Numbered from the stretch's first letter, positions 53,762-63,856 are shown. The stretch: DNA of 64,000 bases from Gordonia humi (GCF_014197435.1 NZ_JACIFP010000001.1:3906001-3970000); one strand, 5' to 3'. The notes: a model not told the origin generated them from the letters alone. A program made the numbers and translations.

Positions 53762-54909
53762 GAACTCAGGTTAGCGTCAGCCGCCGACGTCCCGTCGACG
53801 GGCAGGGTCGCGGTGAACACCGCTCCCGTACCGGGGCCGTCGCTCGCCGCGGTCAGTGTTCCCCCGTGCGCTTCGACCAGAGCGCGGGCGATGGTCAGTC
53901 CGATGCCGCTGCCGCCGTCGCCACGGGCTCGGGCGTCGTCGGTGCGATAGAAGCGGTCGAACACGTACGGCAATCGGTCCGCGGCGATCCCGTCACCGGA
54001 GTCGGCGACGGCGAAGACGATGCGGTCGACGTCGACGCGGGTCGTCAGGGTGACCGTCCGACCCGCGGGCGAATGGCGGCGGGCGTTGTCGAGGAGGTTG
54101 CCGAGAACCTGGCCGATGCGGGCCGGATCGGCGCGGAGCGGGGCGTCGTCGCCGTCGACGGTCAGCGCGACGTCGGCCTCGGCGTACGACGGTCCGGCGA
54201 TCGCCGCCGCGGCGTCGGCGAGCGACCGCGCGCCGGTCGGTTCGAGACGGATCGCCTCGAGACCCTCCTGCATGCGCGACACGGCGCCGATGTCCTCGGC
54301 GAGCCTGCCCAGACGCCGGGTCGCCGCGCGCAGCACCGCGAGGGTGTCGGCGTCGGCGGCGCGCACGCCGTCCTCGATCGCCTCCAGATGGGAGTCGACG
54401 GTCGCGACCGGCGTTCTCATCTCATGGCCGAGGTCGGCGAGCATGCGGCGGCGGACCGACTCGGTCTCGCCGAGACGACGAGCCAGTTCGTTGACGGCGG
54501 TGGCGAGGGCGTCGAACTCGCGGCCGAGACCGCTGCCGTCCACACGGGTGTCGTATCGTCCTCCGGCGATCGCCGCCGCGGACGAGACGAGCCGTCGTAC
54601 CGAGCGCTCCATGCGGTGCGCCATCCACCAACTCGCTCCGAGGGCCACGACGACGGCGACCGCGGCGGCGGGCAGCAGTGCACGCAGGAGGGTGCCGCGC
54701 AGCGCCATCTCGACATGACCGAGCACATCGGCGTCGGTATCGAGTCCCGCGAGCCGGAGGTGATGGTGAAAGACGCCGGGCGCGATCACCACGACCACGA
54801 CTCCCGCGGTGAGGAAGCACACCACGACCACGAGGAACGACGCGACGAACAGGCGGGCGCCGAACCCGAGTCGGCGGCTGTCGACGCCGCGACGCGACGC
54901 CCGACTCAT
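53758..54909 (-). CDS. Sensor histidine kinase
   Basis: A 383-residue membrane kinase. TM1 is about residues 18-43, TM2 about 76-96, leaving a short periplasmic loop of about 32 residues that begins with a triple His (FHHHLRLAG, His48-50). A HAMP domain and H-box ([15 protein letters not shown], His162) follow. The N-box (NLLDNARRH), G-box ([11 protein letters not shown]) and GSGIGLTIA are all present. The His cluster and the DUF305 neighbour suggest metal sensing, possibly copper; that is inferred. Coupled to the response regulator and to proA. Confidence 0.92.
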   Translation of the reverse strand: MSRASRRGVDSRRLGFGARLFVASFLVVVVCFLTAGVVVVVIAPGVFHHHLRLAGLDTDADVLGHVEMALRGTLLRALLPAAAVAVVVALGASWWMAHRMERSVRRLVSSAAAIAGGRYDTRVDGSGLGREFDALATAVNELARRLGETESVRRRMLADLGHEMRTPVATVDSHLEAIEDGVRAADADTLAVLRAATRRLGRLAEDIGAVSRMQEGLEAIRLEPTGARSLADAAAAIAGPSYAEADVALTVDGDDAPLRADPARIGQVLGNLLDNARRHSPAGRTVTLTTRVDVDRIVFAVADSGDGIAADRLPYVFDRFYRTDDARARGDGGSGIGLTIARALVEAHGGTLTAASDGPGTGAVFTATLPVDGTSAADANLSS

Positions 54910-55637
54910 CGCCCGTCTCCCATCCGGTAGCCCACGCCGCGGACCGTCCTCACGTACCGACCGCGGACGGCGTCGTCGCCGAGCTTTCGGCGCAGATGAC
55001 CGATGTGCACGTCGACGAGATGATCGGCGCCGTCCCACCCGGTGCGCCATACGGCGCCGATCAGACCGCTCCGCGTGACGACGACCCCGGGGTCGGCCGA
55101 CAGCACCGCCAACACGTCGAACTCGGTGCGGGTCAGGTGGATCGGACGACCGCCGACGGTCACCTCGCGTGCGGCGACGTCGACTGCGAGGTCGCCGAAC
55201 ACCCGTAGTCCACGGGTCGGCGACGGCGGGCGCGGGCCGCCGAGTCCGGCACGTGGACGACGGATCCGCGCCTGTATCCGGGCCGACAGCTCACGCGGGC
55301 TGAACGGCTTCGTCATGTAGTCGTCGGCGCCGACGGACAGACCGATCAGAGTGTCGACCTCTTCCGTACGCGCCGTCAGCATCACGACGTACGCGTCGGA
55401 GAACTCACGCAGCCGCCTGCACACCTCGACGCCGTCGAGTCCGGGCAGCCCGAGGTCGAGGACCATCACGTCCGGGTCCACACCGCGCGCCAGGTCGATC
55501 GCCGCGGCGCCGTCACCGGTCACCGTGGTCTCGAATCCGTCGCGCTCGAGATACGACGCGACGAGTCCCGCGAGGTCGGGTTCGTCTTCGACCACCATCG
55601 CGCGCAGTTCGCGGACTGCGCCGGTGCCTTCGTTCAT
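54906..55637 (-). CDS. OmpR-family response regulator
   Basis: A 243-residue regulator (from the ATG at 55637; ATGs at 55646 and 55649 are alternatives). The receiver has Glu17/Asp18, the phosphorylated Asp61 in VMVLDLGLPG, Thr in MLTARTE and Lys in YMTKPFS. A winged-helix output domain follows (LTRTEFDVLAVL ... VDVHIGHLRRKLG ... YVRTVRGVGYRM). The 55701-55722 direct repeat upstream is a likely binding site. Confidence 0.94.
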   Translation of the reverse strand: MNEGTGAVRELRAMVVEDEPDLAGLVASYLERDGFETTVTGDGAAAIDLARGVDPDVMVLDLGLPGLDGVEVCRRLREFSDAYVVMLTARTEEVDTLIGLSVGADDYMTKPFSPRELSARIQARIRRPRAGLGGPRPPSPTRGLRVFGDLAVDVAAREVTVGGRPIHLTRTEFDVLAVLSADPGVVVTRSGLIGAVWRTGWDGADHLVDVHIGHLRRKLGDDAVRGRYVRTVRGVGYRMGDGR

Positions 55638-55700
55638 GGACTCCATCATGGCCAGCCGTCTCGGGGCGCGTCGTGGCCGACCGCCGCCCGGCGAGACTTC

Positions 55701-55722
55701 TTGAGGAGATCTTGAGGTGATC
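55701..55722. promoter_or_regulatory. Tandem 11-bp repeat (TTGAGGAGATC / TTGAGGTGATC), response-regulator box
   Basis: Two copies differing at one base sit head-to-tail in the divergent promoter between the response regulator and the DUF305 lipoprotein. One-turn spacing fits an OmpR-family dimer on one face of the helix. A CTCA-N7-CTCA relative lies upstream of the secreted-protein gene at 2696-2717. Confidence 0.65.
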
Positions 55723-55794
55723 TCGGAACGAACCCGGCGGTGCGCCGACCACACTCGACGGCACCGACCGTGCCGCCGACAGAAGGCAGAACCC

Positions 55795-56394
55795 ATGAAC
55801 ATCCGCCCGATCGCCACAGGTGTCGCCGTTCTCGCAGCAGTCGCCGTCATCGCGGGCTGCTCCGATTCGACCGACTCGTCCCCGCACTCGGGACACGACA
55901 TGTCGTCGATGTCGGCTCCCGCGTCGGCGAACACCTCGCGGCCGGCGCACAATGCCGCCGACGTCATGTTCGCGCAGATGATGATCCCGCACCATCGGCA
56001 GGCGGTGACGATGAGCGAGATCCTCCTCGCCAAGCAGGGCGTTCCGTCGGACGTCCGCACACTGGCGACGTCGATCAAGGGCGCCCAGGCCCCCGAGGTC
56101 GAGCAGCTGACCGGCTGGCTGACGGAGTGGGGCGAGCCGACGCAGACCGAGATGAGCGATCACCGCATGGACGGCATGGTGTCGGAGGCGGATCTGACCC
56201 GGCTCGAGGACGCGGTCGGCGCCGAAGCCGCCGCACTCTATCTGCGCCAGATGATCGGCCATCACGAAGGCGCCGTGGACATGGCGAAGACCGAGATCGC
56301 GAACGGCGAGAACACCGACGCCGTGGCCATGGCGCACAGCATCGTCGCCACTCAGCAGAAGGAGATCGACCGGATGAGGACGATGCTGGAGTGA
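55795..56394 (+). CDS. DUF305 family lipoprotein
   Basis: A 199-residue exported protein with lipobox VIAGC (Cys22). The mature part is His/Met-rich: SGHDMSSM, then MFAQMMIPHHRQAVTMSE and LRQMIGHHEGAVDMAK, the two HH motifs that define DUF305 (ferritin-like four-helix). Such proteins often lie near copper-handling genes, and the His/Met set could bind copper. Divergent from the response regulator, with the direct repeat between them; probably its target. Confidence 0.9.
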   Translation: MNIRPIATGVAVLAAVAVIAGCSDSTDSSPHSGHDMSSMSAPASANTSRPAHNAADVMFAQMMIPHHRQAVTMSEILLAKQGVPSDVRTLATSIKGAQAPEVEQLTGWLTEWGEPTQTEMSDHRMDGMVSEADLTRLEDAVGAEAAALYLRQMIGHHEGAVDMAKTEIANGENTDAVAMAHSIVATQQKEIDRMRTMLE

Positions 56395-56428
56395 GGCCTG
56401 TCGGCCGCCGTCCCGCGGCGTCTCGTCC

Positions 56429-57160
56429 TCAGCATCCCGCCAACGCCCGTTCCAGCACGCGACGCGACGGATCGTCGACAGGCAGACCGTAGGCCGCCAG
56501 GACGGTCACGACCTGGACCGCGTACTGGCAGGCGAAGCCGTCCAGCGGCGGCATCCAGGCCGCCGGTTCGGCATCGGATTTGTCCATATTGCTGGGGCCG
56601 TCCACCGCGAGCAGGTTCGACGGATCGTTCGCGAACCGGGTGCGCCGCGTACTCGACCAGTCCTTCGCGCCGAGATCCCAGGCGTACGACAATGCCACCA
56701 CATGATCGATCTGGACCGCCGCGGACGAGCGACCGCGCTCGAAGACGATCTGCCGACCGGTGTACGGGCTGATCAGCACCCCTGAGGAGACGGCGCGCGG
56801 ACACGAGGCGATCGGCACGCGTCCGGTCACCTCGAGATCTCGGGCGAGTATGTCGTTACGGGTGTCGCAACCGTTTCCCGCGCCCGGAGCGTCGGAGGCA
56901 TCGGTCCACGCGGAACCGAACGTCCCGCGGTCGTAGGCGGTGTCGTGCGGAGGCCGCTCCGGAAGCACGGACAGCGCGGCGAGCGCGGCCCGCGCCTCCC
57001 GTACTCGTTCGGGTGCGACCGTCCGCGCGGTCTCCGGCAGCCCGACGCTCACCGCGACGACGATCGTGAGGACGGCGAACGCCGACAGCCCGGACCACTG
57101 CTTGGCCGTCAACCGTGCGACGCCGCGGCGTCGTCGCGCGGGCCAGTCCCTCCACCGCAT
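56429..57160 (-). CDS. Exported/membrane-anchored DUF1524 HNH-type nuclease
   Basis: A 243-residue protein. A basic N-terminus and one membrane span (about residues 22-41) put the rest outside the cell. The C-terminal half matches DUF1524 of the HNH/GmrSD type: QIDHVVALSYAWDLGA, RTRFANDPSNLLAVDGPSN and FACQYAVQVV. Cys residues near 97, 119 and 211 could form disulfides. The position upstream of recG in the same orientation recalls Rv2972c. May degrade extracellular DNA; role unproven. Confidence 0.85.
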   Translation of the reverse strand: MRWRDWPARRRRGVARLTAKQWSGLSAFAVLTIVVAVSVGLPETARTVAPERVREARAALAALSVLPERPPHDTAYDRGTFGSAWTDASDAPGAGNGCDTRNDILARDLEVTGRVPIASCPRAVSSGVLISPYTGRQIVFERGRSSAAVQIDHVVALSYAWDLGAKDWSSTRRTRFANDPSNLLAVDGPSNMDKSDAEPAAWMPPLDGFACQYAVQVVTVLAAYGLPVDDPSRRVLERALAGC

Positions 57161-57274
57161 CGCATCCTCCCCTCAGGGTTAGACGCACGAGTCGGGGGTA
57201 CGGTTCCATCCGGTGTCGCGAGGTGTCGACGCCGGTTCTCGCGAGCGGCCTGGAAAGAGCTCGGCCGACGGGAG

Positions 57275-59539
57275 TCAGCTCTTCTCCAAGTACTCCGCCC
57301 GGGTCGGCAGAAGGATCGCGCGGACCAGGTCGGCGAGCTCCGGATGGTCGGCGAGTTCCCTGTCCGACTCGACGATCGACTCGGACAGTTCGCGGGCGTC
57401 GGCGATCACCTCAGCGTCCTCGATCAACGACAGAAAGCTCAACGACGACTTGCCGCCGGACTGCAGTGAGCCGAGGACGTCGCCCTCGCGGCGCTGCTGC
57501 AGATCCACCATCGCCAGCTCGAAACCGTCGGTAGAGGCTTCGACCGCCTTCAACCGCTCCATCGACGACGACAGTTCGTGCGCCGACGTCAGCAGCAGGC
57601 ACAGACCGGCGTGCTGTCCGCGTCCGACGCGGCCGCGCAGCTGATGCAGCTGGCTCACGCCGAATCGCTCGGCGTTGACGATGGCCATCGTGGTCGCATT
57701 CGGCACGTCCACACCGACCTCGATGACCGTGGTCGCCACCAGCACGTCCACGTCGCCGCGCGTGAACGCGTCCATGACCGCGTTCTTGTCGTCGGGATGC
57801 ATTCGACCGTGAAGCACCTCGATGCGACGATCGGCCAGCGGCCCGGTCTCGAGCATCTCGGCCTGTTGGAGGACCGAGACCGTATCGTCCTCCTTCTCCG
57901 GCTCGTCCTTCTTCTTGGCCGACTTCTTCGCGGCCTTCTTGTTCGACTCCTCGTCGCCGATCCGGGTGCACACCACGTACACCTGGCGGCCGGCGTCGAT
58001 CTCCTCCGCGGCGCGCTCCCACACGCGGTGAACCCACTTGGGCTTGGTCATCGGGACCACGGTGGTCGTGATCGGCCGGCGTCCGCGCGGCAGCTCGGTC
58101 ATCACCGACGTGTCCAGATCTCCGAAGGTCGTCATGGCGACGGTGCGTGGGATAGGGGTCGCCGTCATCACCAGGAAGTGCGGGCGCTGATCGTCGCGTC
58201 CCTTGTTGCGCAGCACATCTCGCTGCTCCACACCGAAGCGGTGCTGCTCGTCGACGACAACCATGCCCAGATCGAAGAACTCGACGTTCTCCTCCAGCAG
58301 AGCGTGCGTGCCGATGACGATGCCCGACTCGCCGGTCACCGCGTCGAGGAGGGTCTGACGTTTGGCCGCGGTGCCGAGCGATCCGGTGAGCAGGCCGACG
58401 CGGGTCGCACCGTCGGCAGCTCCGAGCTCACCTCCCCGCGCGAGGTCGCCGAGCATCGTCATCACGGTCCGATAGTGCTGGGCGGCAAGGACTTCGGTGG
58501 GCGCCAGAATCGCGCACTGATGACCGTTGTCGACCACGCGCAGCATCGCGAGCAGAGACACCAGGGTCTTTCCCGAGCCGACCTCGCCCTGCAGCAGCCG
58601 ATTCATCGGATGCTCGACGGCGAGGTCGTCACCGATCTCGCCGAGCACGGTCTTCTGCCCGTCGGTCAGCTGGAACGGCAACGTCGCGAGGAGTCGATCC
58701 TCCAAACCGCCCGGGACGTGCGGGCAGGAGAGGGAGAGTTCGGCCCCGAGGTCCGCGCGACGCTGCGCCAACGCGGTCTGCACCGCGAGCGCCTCGTCGA
58801 ACTTGAGGCGCGTCTTGGCCTGTTCGATCGACTCGAGGGACTCGGGCAGGTGCACATCCCGGATCGCCTCGTCGCTGGTGATGAATCCGCGTGCGGTGCG
58901 CTGCGACTCGGTGAGCGGATCGGCGGCCGGGACGGTGTCGGCGAGGACTTGCCGGACCGCGCGCCAGATCTCCCAGGTCTGCACGTCCCGGGTCGCCGGA
59001 TATATGGGGATGATCGAGCGACCGAAGTGCTCGACGTCGTCGGCGGTGCCGGTGAGCACTTCTTCGCCCTCAGGCGCGTCGGCGAGGAGTTCGGACATCA
59101 TGGACGTCCCGTGCACGTCCATCCCGTCGTCGGGCAGAACCAGCCAGTCCGGATGCGACAGCTGAATCCGGTCCTGGAAGTACTTCACCTTGCCCGCGAG
59201 GGCCACCCGGACCCCGGTCACCAGGACGCGTTTGATGTATCTCGCGTTGAAGAAGCTCGCCTCGTACCGCATCTGGCCGTCACTGACGACCACCTTGAGG
59301 AACTGACCGTACCGCTTGCGCATCTGAATCATCTGCGCCTTCTCGACGCGCCCGATGACCGTGATCCACTCGTCCGGCTCGGGTCGTTCGGTCGGCGACA
59401 CCTGTCCCTGTCTGATGTACCGGCGCGGCACGTAGCGCAGCAGTTCGCCGACCGTGGTCAGCTCCAGACCGGCGAGCTTGGCGAGCAGCTTCTCATCGAT
59501 CGTCGACTCGGTCAGCGGCGAGGACGTCGTCAGCATCAT
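57275..59539 (-). CDS. recG: ATP-dependent DNA helicase RecG
   Basis: A 754-residue branch-migration and fork-reversal helicase. An N-terminal wedge (OB) domain is followed by helicase domains: Walker A LQGEVGSGKT, DEQH motif VVVDEQHRFG, motif III TATPIPRT, motif VI QLRGRVGRG. A Lys-rich acidic insertion (KKAAKKSAKKKDEPEKEDD) between the helicase halves is a lineage feature. The ATG overlaps the DAK-domain gene stop (ATGA). Confidence 0.97.
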   Translation of the reverse strand: MMLTTSSPLTESTIDEKLLAKLAGLELTTVGELLRYVPRRYIRQGQVSPTERPEPDEWITVIGRVEKAQMIQMRKRYGQFLKVVVSDGQMRYEASFFNARYIKRVLVTGVRVALAGKVKYFQDRIQLSHPDWLVLPDDGMDVHGTSMMSELLADAPEGEEVLTGTADDVEHFGRSIIPIYPATRDVQTWEIWRAVRQVLADTVPAADPLTESQRTARGFITSDEAIRDVHLPESLESIEQAKTRLKFDEALAVQTALAQRRADLGAELSLSCPHVPGGLEDRLLATLPFQLTDGQKTVLGEIGDDLAVEHPMNRLLQGEVGSGKTLVSLLAMLRVVDNGHQCAILAPTEVLAAQHYRTVMTMLGDLARGGELGAADGATRVGLLTGSLGTAAKRQTLLDAVTGESGIVIGTHALLEENVEFFDLGMVVVDEQHRFGVEQRDVLRNKGRDDQRPHFLVMTATPIPRTVAMTTFGDLDTSVMTELPRGRRPITTTVVPMTKPKWVHRVWERAAEEIDAGRQVYVVCTRIGDEESNKKAAKKSAKKKDEPEKEDDTVSVLQQAEMLETGPLADRRIEVLHGRMHPDDKNAVMDAFTRGDVDVLVATTVIEVGVDVPNATTMAIVNAERFGVSQLHQLRGRVGRGQHAGLCLLLTSAHELSSSMERLKAVEASTDGFELAMVDLQQRREGDVLGSLQSGGKSSLSFLSLIEDAEVIADARELSESIVESDRELADHPELADLVRAILLPTRAEYLEKS

Positions 59540-61176
59540 TCGACCCCGACCTGCAGCAGATGCGAGGTCTGGCCGGCCTCGTGCAGTTCGAGTTCTATGC
59601 CCTGGTGATGGGCGTGGATATGCGACTCGATCGCCTCCCGCGCCTGCACGGTCAGGTCGCGTCCGGCCAGCACGGTCACCATCTCGCCGCCGGTCGAGAG
59701 CATCAGATCCAGGAGCGCCGTCGCGGCCTGTGCCTGTTCTTTCGCGATCACCAGCACATCCGAACCGATCAGTCCGAGGGTGTCGCCGATCTCCGAAGTG
59801 CCCGCGAGCGTCATGATCTTCGACATCGACCGCACCAACGATCCCCACCGCGTCGCCGCGGCGGCCTCGGCCATCGCGAACGCGTCCACGTCGGGTTCGG
59901 CACCCGGATCGTGCACGGCCAACGCGGACAGACACTGCACCATGGACAGTGTCGGCAGAAATACGACCGAACGCTGAGTCGAGCGGGTCTGCGCGCCCAC
60001 GGCCACCAGGTCCTGCGAGGACATCATCCCGTTGCCCATGACGACGACGTGCCCGCTGTCGGTGGCCCTGATGGCCGCGCCCAGTGTCGACGGATGCACG
60101 CCGTGATCGGCGCGGACCACCGACGCACCGGCCGCGGTGAACAACTCCTCGGCGCCGTCGCCCGTGACGAGCGCGACGACGGCTCGCCTGAACCGCGGCG
60201 GCGGCTCGTTCGCTCCGGGAGCCGCTTTCAGCGCGTCGAGAACGAAACAACTGATCCGGATGTCGCGCAGTGCGCCCAGGGCGAGCCCTGCCTCGACGGC
60301 GGCGCCTGGCGTGTCGGTGTGCACGTGGACCGAGAACTGTTCGGATCCGGCCGAGCTGTCGCCGACTATGACCACCGAGTCGCCGAGTTCGCCGAGCCGG
60401 TGTCGAAGCCCCGCGATCTGCGCGCCGTCGGCACCGTCGAGCAGGTACATCACCTCGAAGTCGGTGTCGCCGTCGGCGGAGCAGTCGGACTGCAGACCGC
60501 CCGGACCGCTCATCGAGCCGCGATAGGCGCGACGTTTGTTCGCGACGCCGGTCACCACCGACACGAGCGCATCGGCCATCACCAGGAAACCGCGGGCGCC
60601 CGCGTCGACGACGCCGGCCTGCGCGAGTTCGGGCAGTTGCTCGGTGGTGAGGTCGAGTGCTTCGGCCGACGCCTCGGCGACAGCGCGGACAAGATCCGCG
60701 GGCGACTCGACGACGTGCGCCGATGCGGTCTGCGCGGCGACCGCCAAGAGGGTCAGGACCGTCCCCTCCCTGGGTTCGCTCACGGCGCGACGAGCCGACA
60801 GGGCAGCGAGTCGCAGCCCGTTGGTGCACAGTCGATTGAAACCCGGATCGTTCTCGGCGACGGCGAGGTCGGCGGCGTCGGCCAGTCCGACGAACAGTTG
60901 GGCCAGGATGATCCCCGAGTTTCCGCGCGCCGAGGCCACGGCGGCATCGGCAAGGGTGCGGGTGACCGCTTGGAGATCGGCGTCGACGGGCAGTGCGTCG
61001 AACGCGGCCACGGCGCCGGCCATCGTGTTGGCCATGTTGCTGCCCGTGTCGGAGTCGGGGATCGGAAACACGTTGAGGTCGTTGATCTCGGCGCGCGAGG
61101 CGGCGAGCCCGTCGGCGCAGGCCTGCGCCCAGTCGCGGATGAACTGCGGATTCACCGCGGTGCCGCTGTACGCCAT
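59536..61176 (-). CDS. DAK2-domain (FakA-like) kinase family protein
   Basis: A 546-residue protein. The DhaL-like nucleotide-binding domain has the metal-binding motif [16 protein letters not shown] at residues 44-59 and [13 protein letters not shown] middle domain and a DegV-like C-terminal half follow ([27 protein letters not shown]). Fatty-acid kinase FakA phosphorylates DegV/FakB-bound fatty acids; a DegV protein is at 44588-45436. Coupled to recG, as Rv2974c-Rv2973c. Confidence 0.88.
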   Translation of the reverse strand: MAYSGTAVNPQFIRDWAQACADGLAASRAEINDLNVFPIPDSDTGSNMANTMAGAVAAFDALPVDADLQAVTRTLADAAVASARGNSGIILAQLFVGLADAADLAVAENDPGFNRLCTNGLRLAALSARRAVSEPREGTVLTLLAVAAQTASAHVVESPADLVRAVAEASAEALDLTTEQLPELAQAGVVDAGARGFLVMADALVSVVTGVANKRRAYRGSMSGPGGLQSDCSADGDTDFEVMYLLDGADGAQIAGLRHRLGELGDSVVIVGDSSAGSEQFSVHVHTDTPGAAVEAGLALGALRDIRISCFVLDALKAAPGANEPPPRFRRAVVALVTGDGAEELFTAAGASVVRADHGVHPSTLGAAIRATDSGHVVVMGNGMMSSQDLVAVGAQTRSTQRSVVFLPTLSMVQCLSALAVHDPGAEPDVDAFAMAEAAAATRWGSLVRSMSKIMTLAGTSEIGDTLGLIGSDVLVIAKEQAQAATALLDLMLSTGGEMVTVLAGRDLTVQAREAIESHIHAHHQGIELELHEAGQTSHLLQVGVE

Positions 61177-61384
61177 TCGCTCACCCCTCGCCCGAGTCAC
61201 CCGATCGTGTCAGAGATTACCGTCGGTATCCGACAGCGACGAACCGCGCTCGGATCGGACCGGACCCGATTTGGCTGCCGGGCCGGTCCCGGTTACTCTT
61301 ATCGGGTTGCCTGTCGTCTGCGAGGGAACCCTCACGCGACGACAGGCGAAGAGACCAGACCATTTTCTACCAAGGGAGTTCGTT

Positions 61385-61573
61385 ATGGCTGCCGTTTGTG
61401 ACGTTTGCGGCAAGGGCCCCGGATTCGGCAAGTCGGTCTCGCACTCGCACCGGCGCACCAACCGCCGCTGGAACCCGAACATCCAGTCTGTGCGTGTCGA
61501 GGTCGCCCCGGGCAACAAGAAGCGTAAGAACGTGTGCACCTCCTGCCTGAAGGCCGGTAAGGCCGCCGTCTGA
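61385..61573 (+). CDS. rpmB: 50S ribosomal protein L28 (zinc-binding type)
   Basis: A 62-residue ribosomal protein. Two Cys pairs, Cys5/Cys8 and Cys51/Cys54, would bind zinc, so this is the C+ form rather than the zinc-independent paralogue used under zinc starvation. RBS CAAGGGAG lies upstream. No Zur-type palindrome was seen in its promoter, fitting constitutive expression. Divergent from the DAK gene. Confidence 0.97.
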   Translation: MAAVCDVCGKGPGFGKSVSHSHRRTNRRWNPNIQSVRVEVAPGNKKRKNVCTSCLKAGKAAV

Positions 61574-61605
61574 GGTGTTCGACGCAATACCAGTCTTTCT
61601 CGAAG

Positions 61606-61641
61606 ATCGCCGTCCGGGTTTCGCCGGACGGCGATTTTCTT
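61606..61641 (+). terminator. Intrinsic terminator of rpmB
   Basis: Perfect 12-bp stem ATCGCCGTCCGG / CCGGACGGCGAT, 6-base loop, followed by TTTCTT. The only hairpin in the window with a clear T-tract. Confidence 0.9.
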
Positions 61642-61695
61642 GTTCGGGACACGCCTCCCGCACACCACCGAGCGTCCGCTCGGTAAGCTCCGTGC

Positions 61696-62490
61696 ATGAC
61701 TACCTCCCCCAGTGATCTGATCACGCTCGACGACGGCGTCCTCACCCTCCCGATCTCCACCGCCGACAACGGCACCGCCCTCGACCACGGGCTGGTCCTC
61801 GCCGGAGTCGCCGAGCTCGGCCGCACCGTCCGCGGACACGTCGACGCGGGTGCGATCCTCTTGACGTCGACGGGTAAGAACTTCTGTGCCGGCGGAAACG
61901 TCGGCGCCTTCGCATCCGCACCCGACCGCGCCGAGTACCTGCGCGGACTCGCCGACGACCTGCATCGGATGATCGGACTGATGTACGAGACCGGCCTGCC
62001 GGTCGTCGCCGCCGTCAACGGATGGGCCGCGGGCGCGGGCATGAGCATGGTGCTCCACGCCGACATCGCGATCGGCGGCGCCAAGACCCGGATGCGCCCG
62101 GCCTATCCGGGCATCGGCCTCTCCCCCGACGGCGGCATGTCGTGGATGCTGCCCCGCGCCGTCGGACCGGCCCGCGCGCGGCACATCATCATGACCGATC
62201 AGATCATCGACTCGGCGCGAGCCCTCGAACTCGGACTGCTGTCGGAGGTCGTGGACGACGACGCCGTCGCCGACACCGCTCGCGCCACCGCGACGAAGCT
62301 CGCGGCGGGCCCCCGGGGTTCGATGGCGGCGATCCGGCGTCTGGTGCACGATTCGGCCGGACGATCGCTCACCGACCACCTGACCGCCGAAGCCGTGTCG
62401 ATCTCGACTCTGTCGGCCAGTGCCGAGGGCGTCGAGGGCGTCGACGCGTTCATGGCCAAGCGCGCGGCCGACTTCGGCTCGGTGCGGTAG
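61696..62490 (+). CDS. Enoyl-CoA hydratase/isomerase (crotonase) family protein
   Basis: A 264-residue crotonase. Oxyanion-hole segments are KNFCAGGNVGAFA and GWAAGAGMSMV. The two glutamates of classical enoyl-CoA hydratase are replaced (Met after GAG; Ala in RPAYPG). An Asp occupies the position used by isomerases of the PaaG kind (GLSPDGGMSWMLPRAVG). It is therefore more likely an isomerase or other crotonase than a hydratase. Substrate unknown. Confidence 0.85.
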   Translation: MTTSPSDLITLDDGVLTLPISTADNGTALDHGLVLAGVAELGRTVRGHVDAGAILLTSTGKNFCAGGNVGAFASAPDRAEYLRGLADDLHRMIGLMYETGLPVVAAVNGWAAGAGMSMVLHADIAIGGAKTRMRPAYPGIGLSPDGGMSWMLPRAVGPARARHIIMTDQIIDSARALELGLLSEVVDDDAVADTARATATKLAAGPRGSMAAIRRLVHDSAGRSLTDHLTAEAVSISTLSASAEGVEGVDAFMAKRAADFGSVR

Positions 62491-62648
62491 GCGCCGTCCT
62501 CACGTCGGTCGGGCCGACGTTCCACGTCGGTCGAGCGGAGTCCAGACCCGCTCGGCCGACGGCGAGGCTCGACTCCACCCGACCAGCAGGATTCGACCGG
62601 CAGCACTCGACGAGCAGGGCCCGACCGGCACGGGTCGGCGCCTGGCGC
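62491..62648. repeat. Intergenic region with CTCGACY-rich dispersed repeats
   Basis: Contains CGGTCGAGCGGAGTC, GGCTCGACTCCACCCGACC and further TCGACCGG/TCGACGAG variants between the convergent crotonase and ung genes. Related to the element at 13302-13348. No gene is evident. Confidence 0.5.
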
Positions 62649-63326
62649 CTACGGCAGTTTCCACTCCACGGGATCGCCGCCCAGGTCGAGCAGTTCCTCG
62701 TTGGCGCGGCTGAACGGCTTGGAGCCGAAGAAGCCGCGAGAAGCCGACAGCGGCGACGGATGCACGGATTCGATGGTCGGCACATCGGGGAGCCATTCGG
62801 CGAGCCTGCGCGCATCGTTCCCCCACAGGATGGCGACGAGCGGTTCGTCCCGGTCGGCGAGTGCCTTGATCGCGCACTCGGTGACGATCTCCCAGCCCTT
62901 GTTCCGATGCGAGGCGGGTTCACCCGGCATCACCGTCAGCACTCGATTCAGCAGGAGCACCCCCTGCTGCGCCCACGGGGTGAGGTCGCCGCTGGACGGC
63001 ATCGGCAGACCGAGGTCGTCGCAGTACTCGGTGTAGATGTTCTGCAGCGATCGGGGAATCGGTCGGACATCGGGCGCCACCGAGAAGCTCAGACCGACGG
63101 CGTGCCCCGGCGTCGGATACGGATCCTGTCCGACGATCAGCACCTTCACCTCGTCGAACGGTTGAGTGAAGGCACGGAGCACGTTCGCGCCGGCGGGCAG
63201 GTAGCGGCGTCCGGCGGTGTTCTCCTCGCGGAGGAAGTCGCCCATGGCGGCGATCTGCTCCTCGACGGGCGCGAGCGCCCGCGCCCACCCCGGATCGAGC
63301 AGCTCGTGCAGCGGTTTCGGGCTCAT
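62649..63326 (-). CDS. ung: Uracil-DNA glycosylase
   Basis: A 225-residue family 1 UDG that removes uracil from DNA. The water-activating motif [18 protein letters not shown] and the leucine-loop motif [13 protein letters not shown] are intact. The ATG overlaps the stop of the gamma-carbonic-anhydrase-like gene (ATGA). Order near rpmB and recG matches Rv2976c. Confidence 0.97.
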   Translation of the reverse strand: MSPKPLHELLDPGWARALAPVEEQIAAMGDFLREENTAGRRYLPAGANVLRAFTQPFDEVKVLIVGQDPYPTPGHAVGLSFSVAPDVRPIPRSLQNIYTEYCDDLGLPMPSSGDLTPWAQQGVLLLNRVLTVMPGEPASHRNKGWEIVTECAIKALADRDEPLVAILWGNDARRLAEWLPDVPTIESVHPSPLSASRGFFGSKPFSRANEELLDLGGDPVEWKLP

Positions 63327-63847
63327 CCGTCGATCCTCCGCAGGTTCTCGCGATAGTACTGGGCGTTGTTGTAGTACAGGTCGGTGTTCGACGCCAGATG
63401 GCCGTCGGGAACCACGTACCCCGCACGGACCTTCGCGGGCACGCCGAGCGCCATCGAACGCTCCGGCACCGTCGACTTGTAGGCGAGCACGGCACCGGCA
63501 CCGATGATCGATCCGGCGCCGACCGTCGAACCGTTGAGCACCACCGAACCCGAGGCGATGAGGCACTCGTCGCCGATCTCGGCGCCCTCGATGTGCGCGT
63601 TGTGCCCGACCACGCAGCCGGCCCCGATCACGGTCGGCTCGGTGAACGTGCAGTGGATGACGGTGCCGTCCTGGATGTTGGTGCGAGCGCCGATCGTGAT
63701 GGTCCCGTAGTCGCCACGGAGGACGGCGCCGGGCCACACCGAGACTCCGTCGCCGAGAGTGACGTCGCCGATCACCGTCGCGTCCGGATGGATGAAGACA
63801 TTCACTCCGAGAGTCGGCTCACGATCGCCGAGTGCGTAGACAGCCAT
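63323..63847 (-). CDS. Gamma carbonic anhydrase-like hexapeptide-repeat protein
   Basis: A 174-residue left-handed beta-helix protein. Repeated hexads ([37 protein letters not shown]) carry the metal-ligand His in VIHC and the pair in VGHNAHIEG, typical of the YrdA/PaaY group. Start at ATG 63847 or 63856. Enzymatic carbonic anhydrase activity is not assured in this group. Confidence 0.88.
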   Translation of the reverse strand: MAVYALGDREPTLGVNVFIHPDATVIGDVTLGDGVSVWPGAVLRGDYGTITIGARTNIQDGTVIHCTFTEPTVIGAGCVVGHNAHIEGAEIGDECLIASGSVVLNGSTVGAGSIIGAGAVLAYKSTVPERSMALGVPAKVRAGYVVPDGHLASNTDLYYNNAQYYRENLRRIDG

Positions 63848-63856
63848 GGACGTCAT

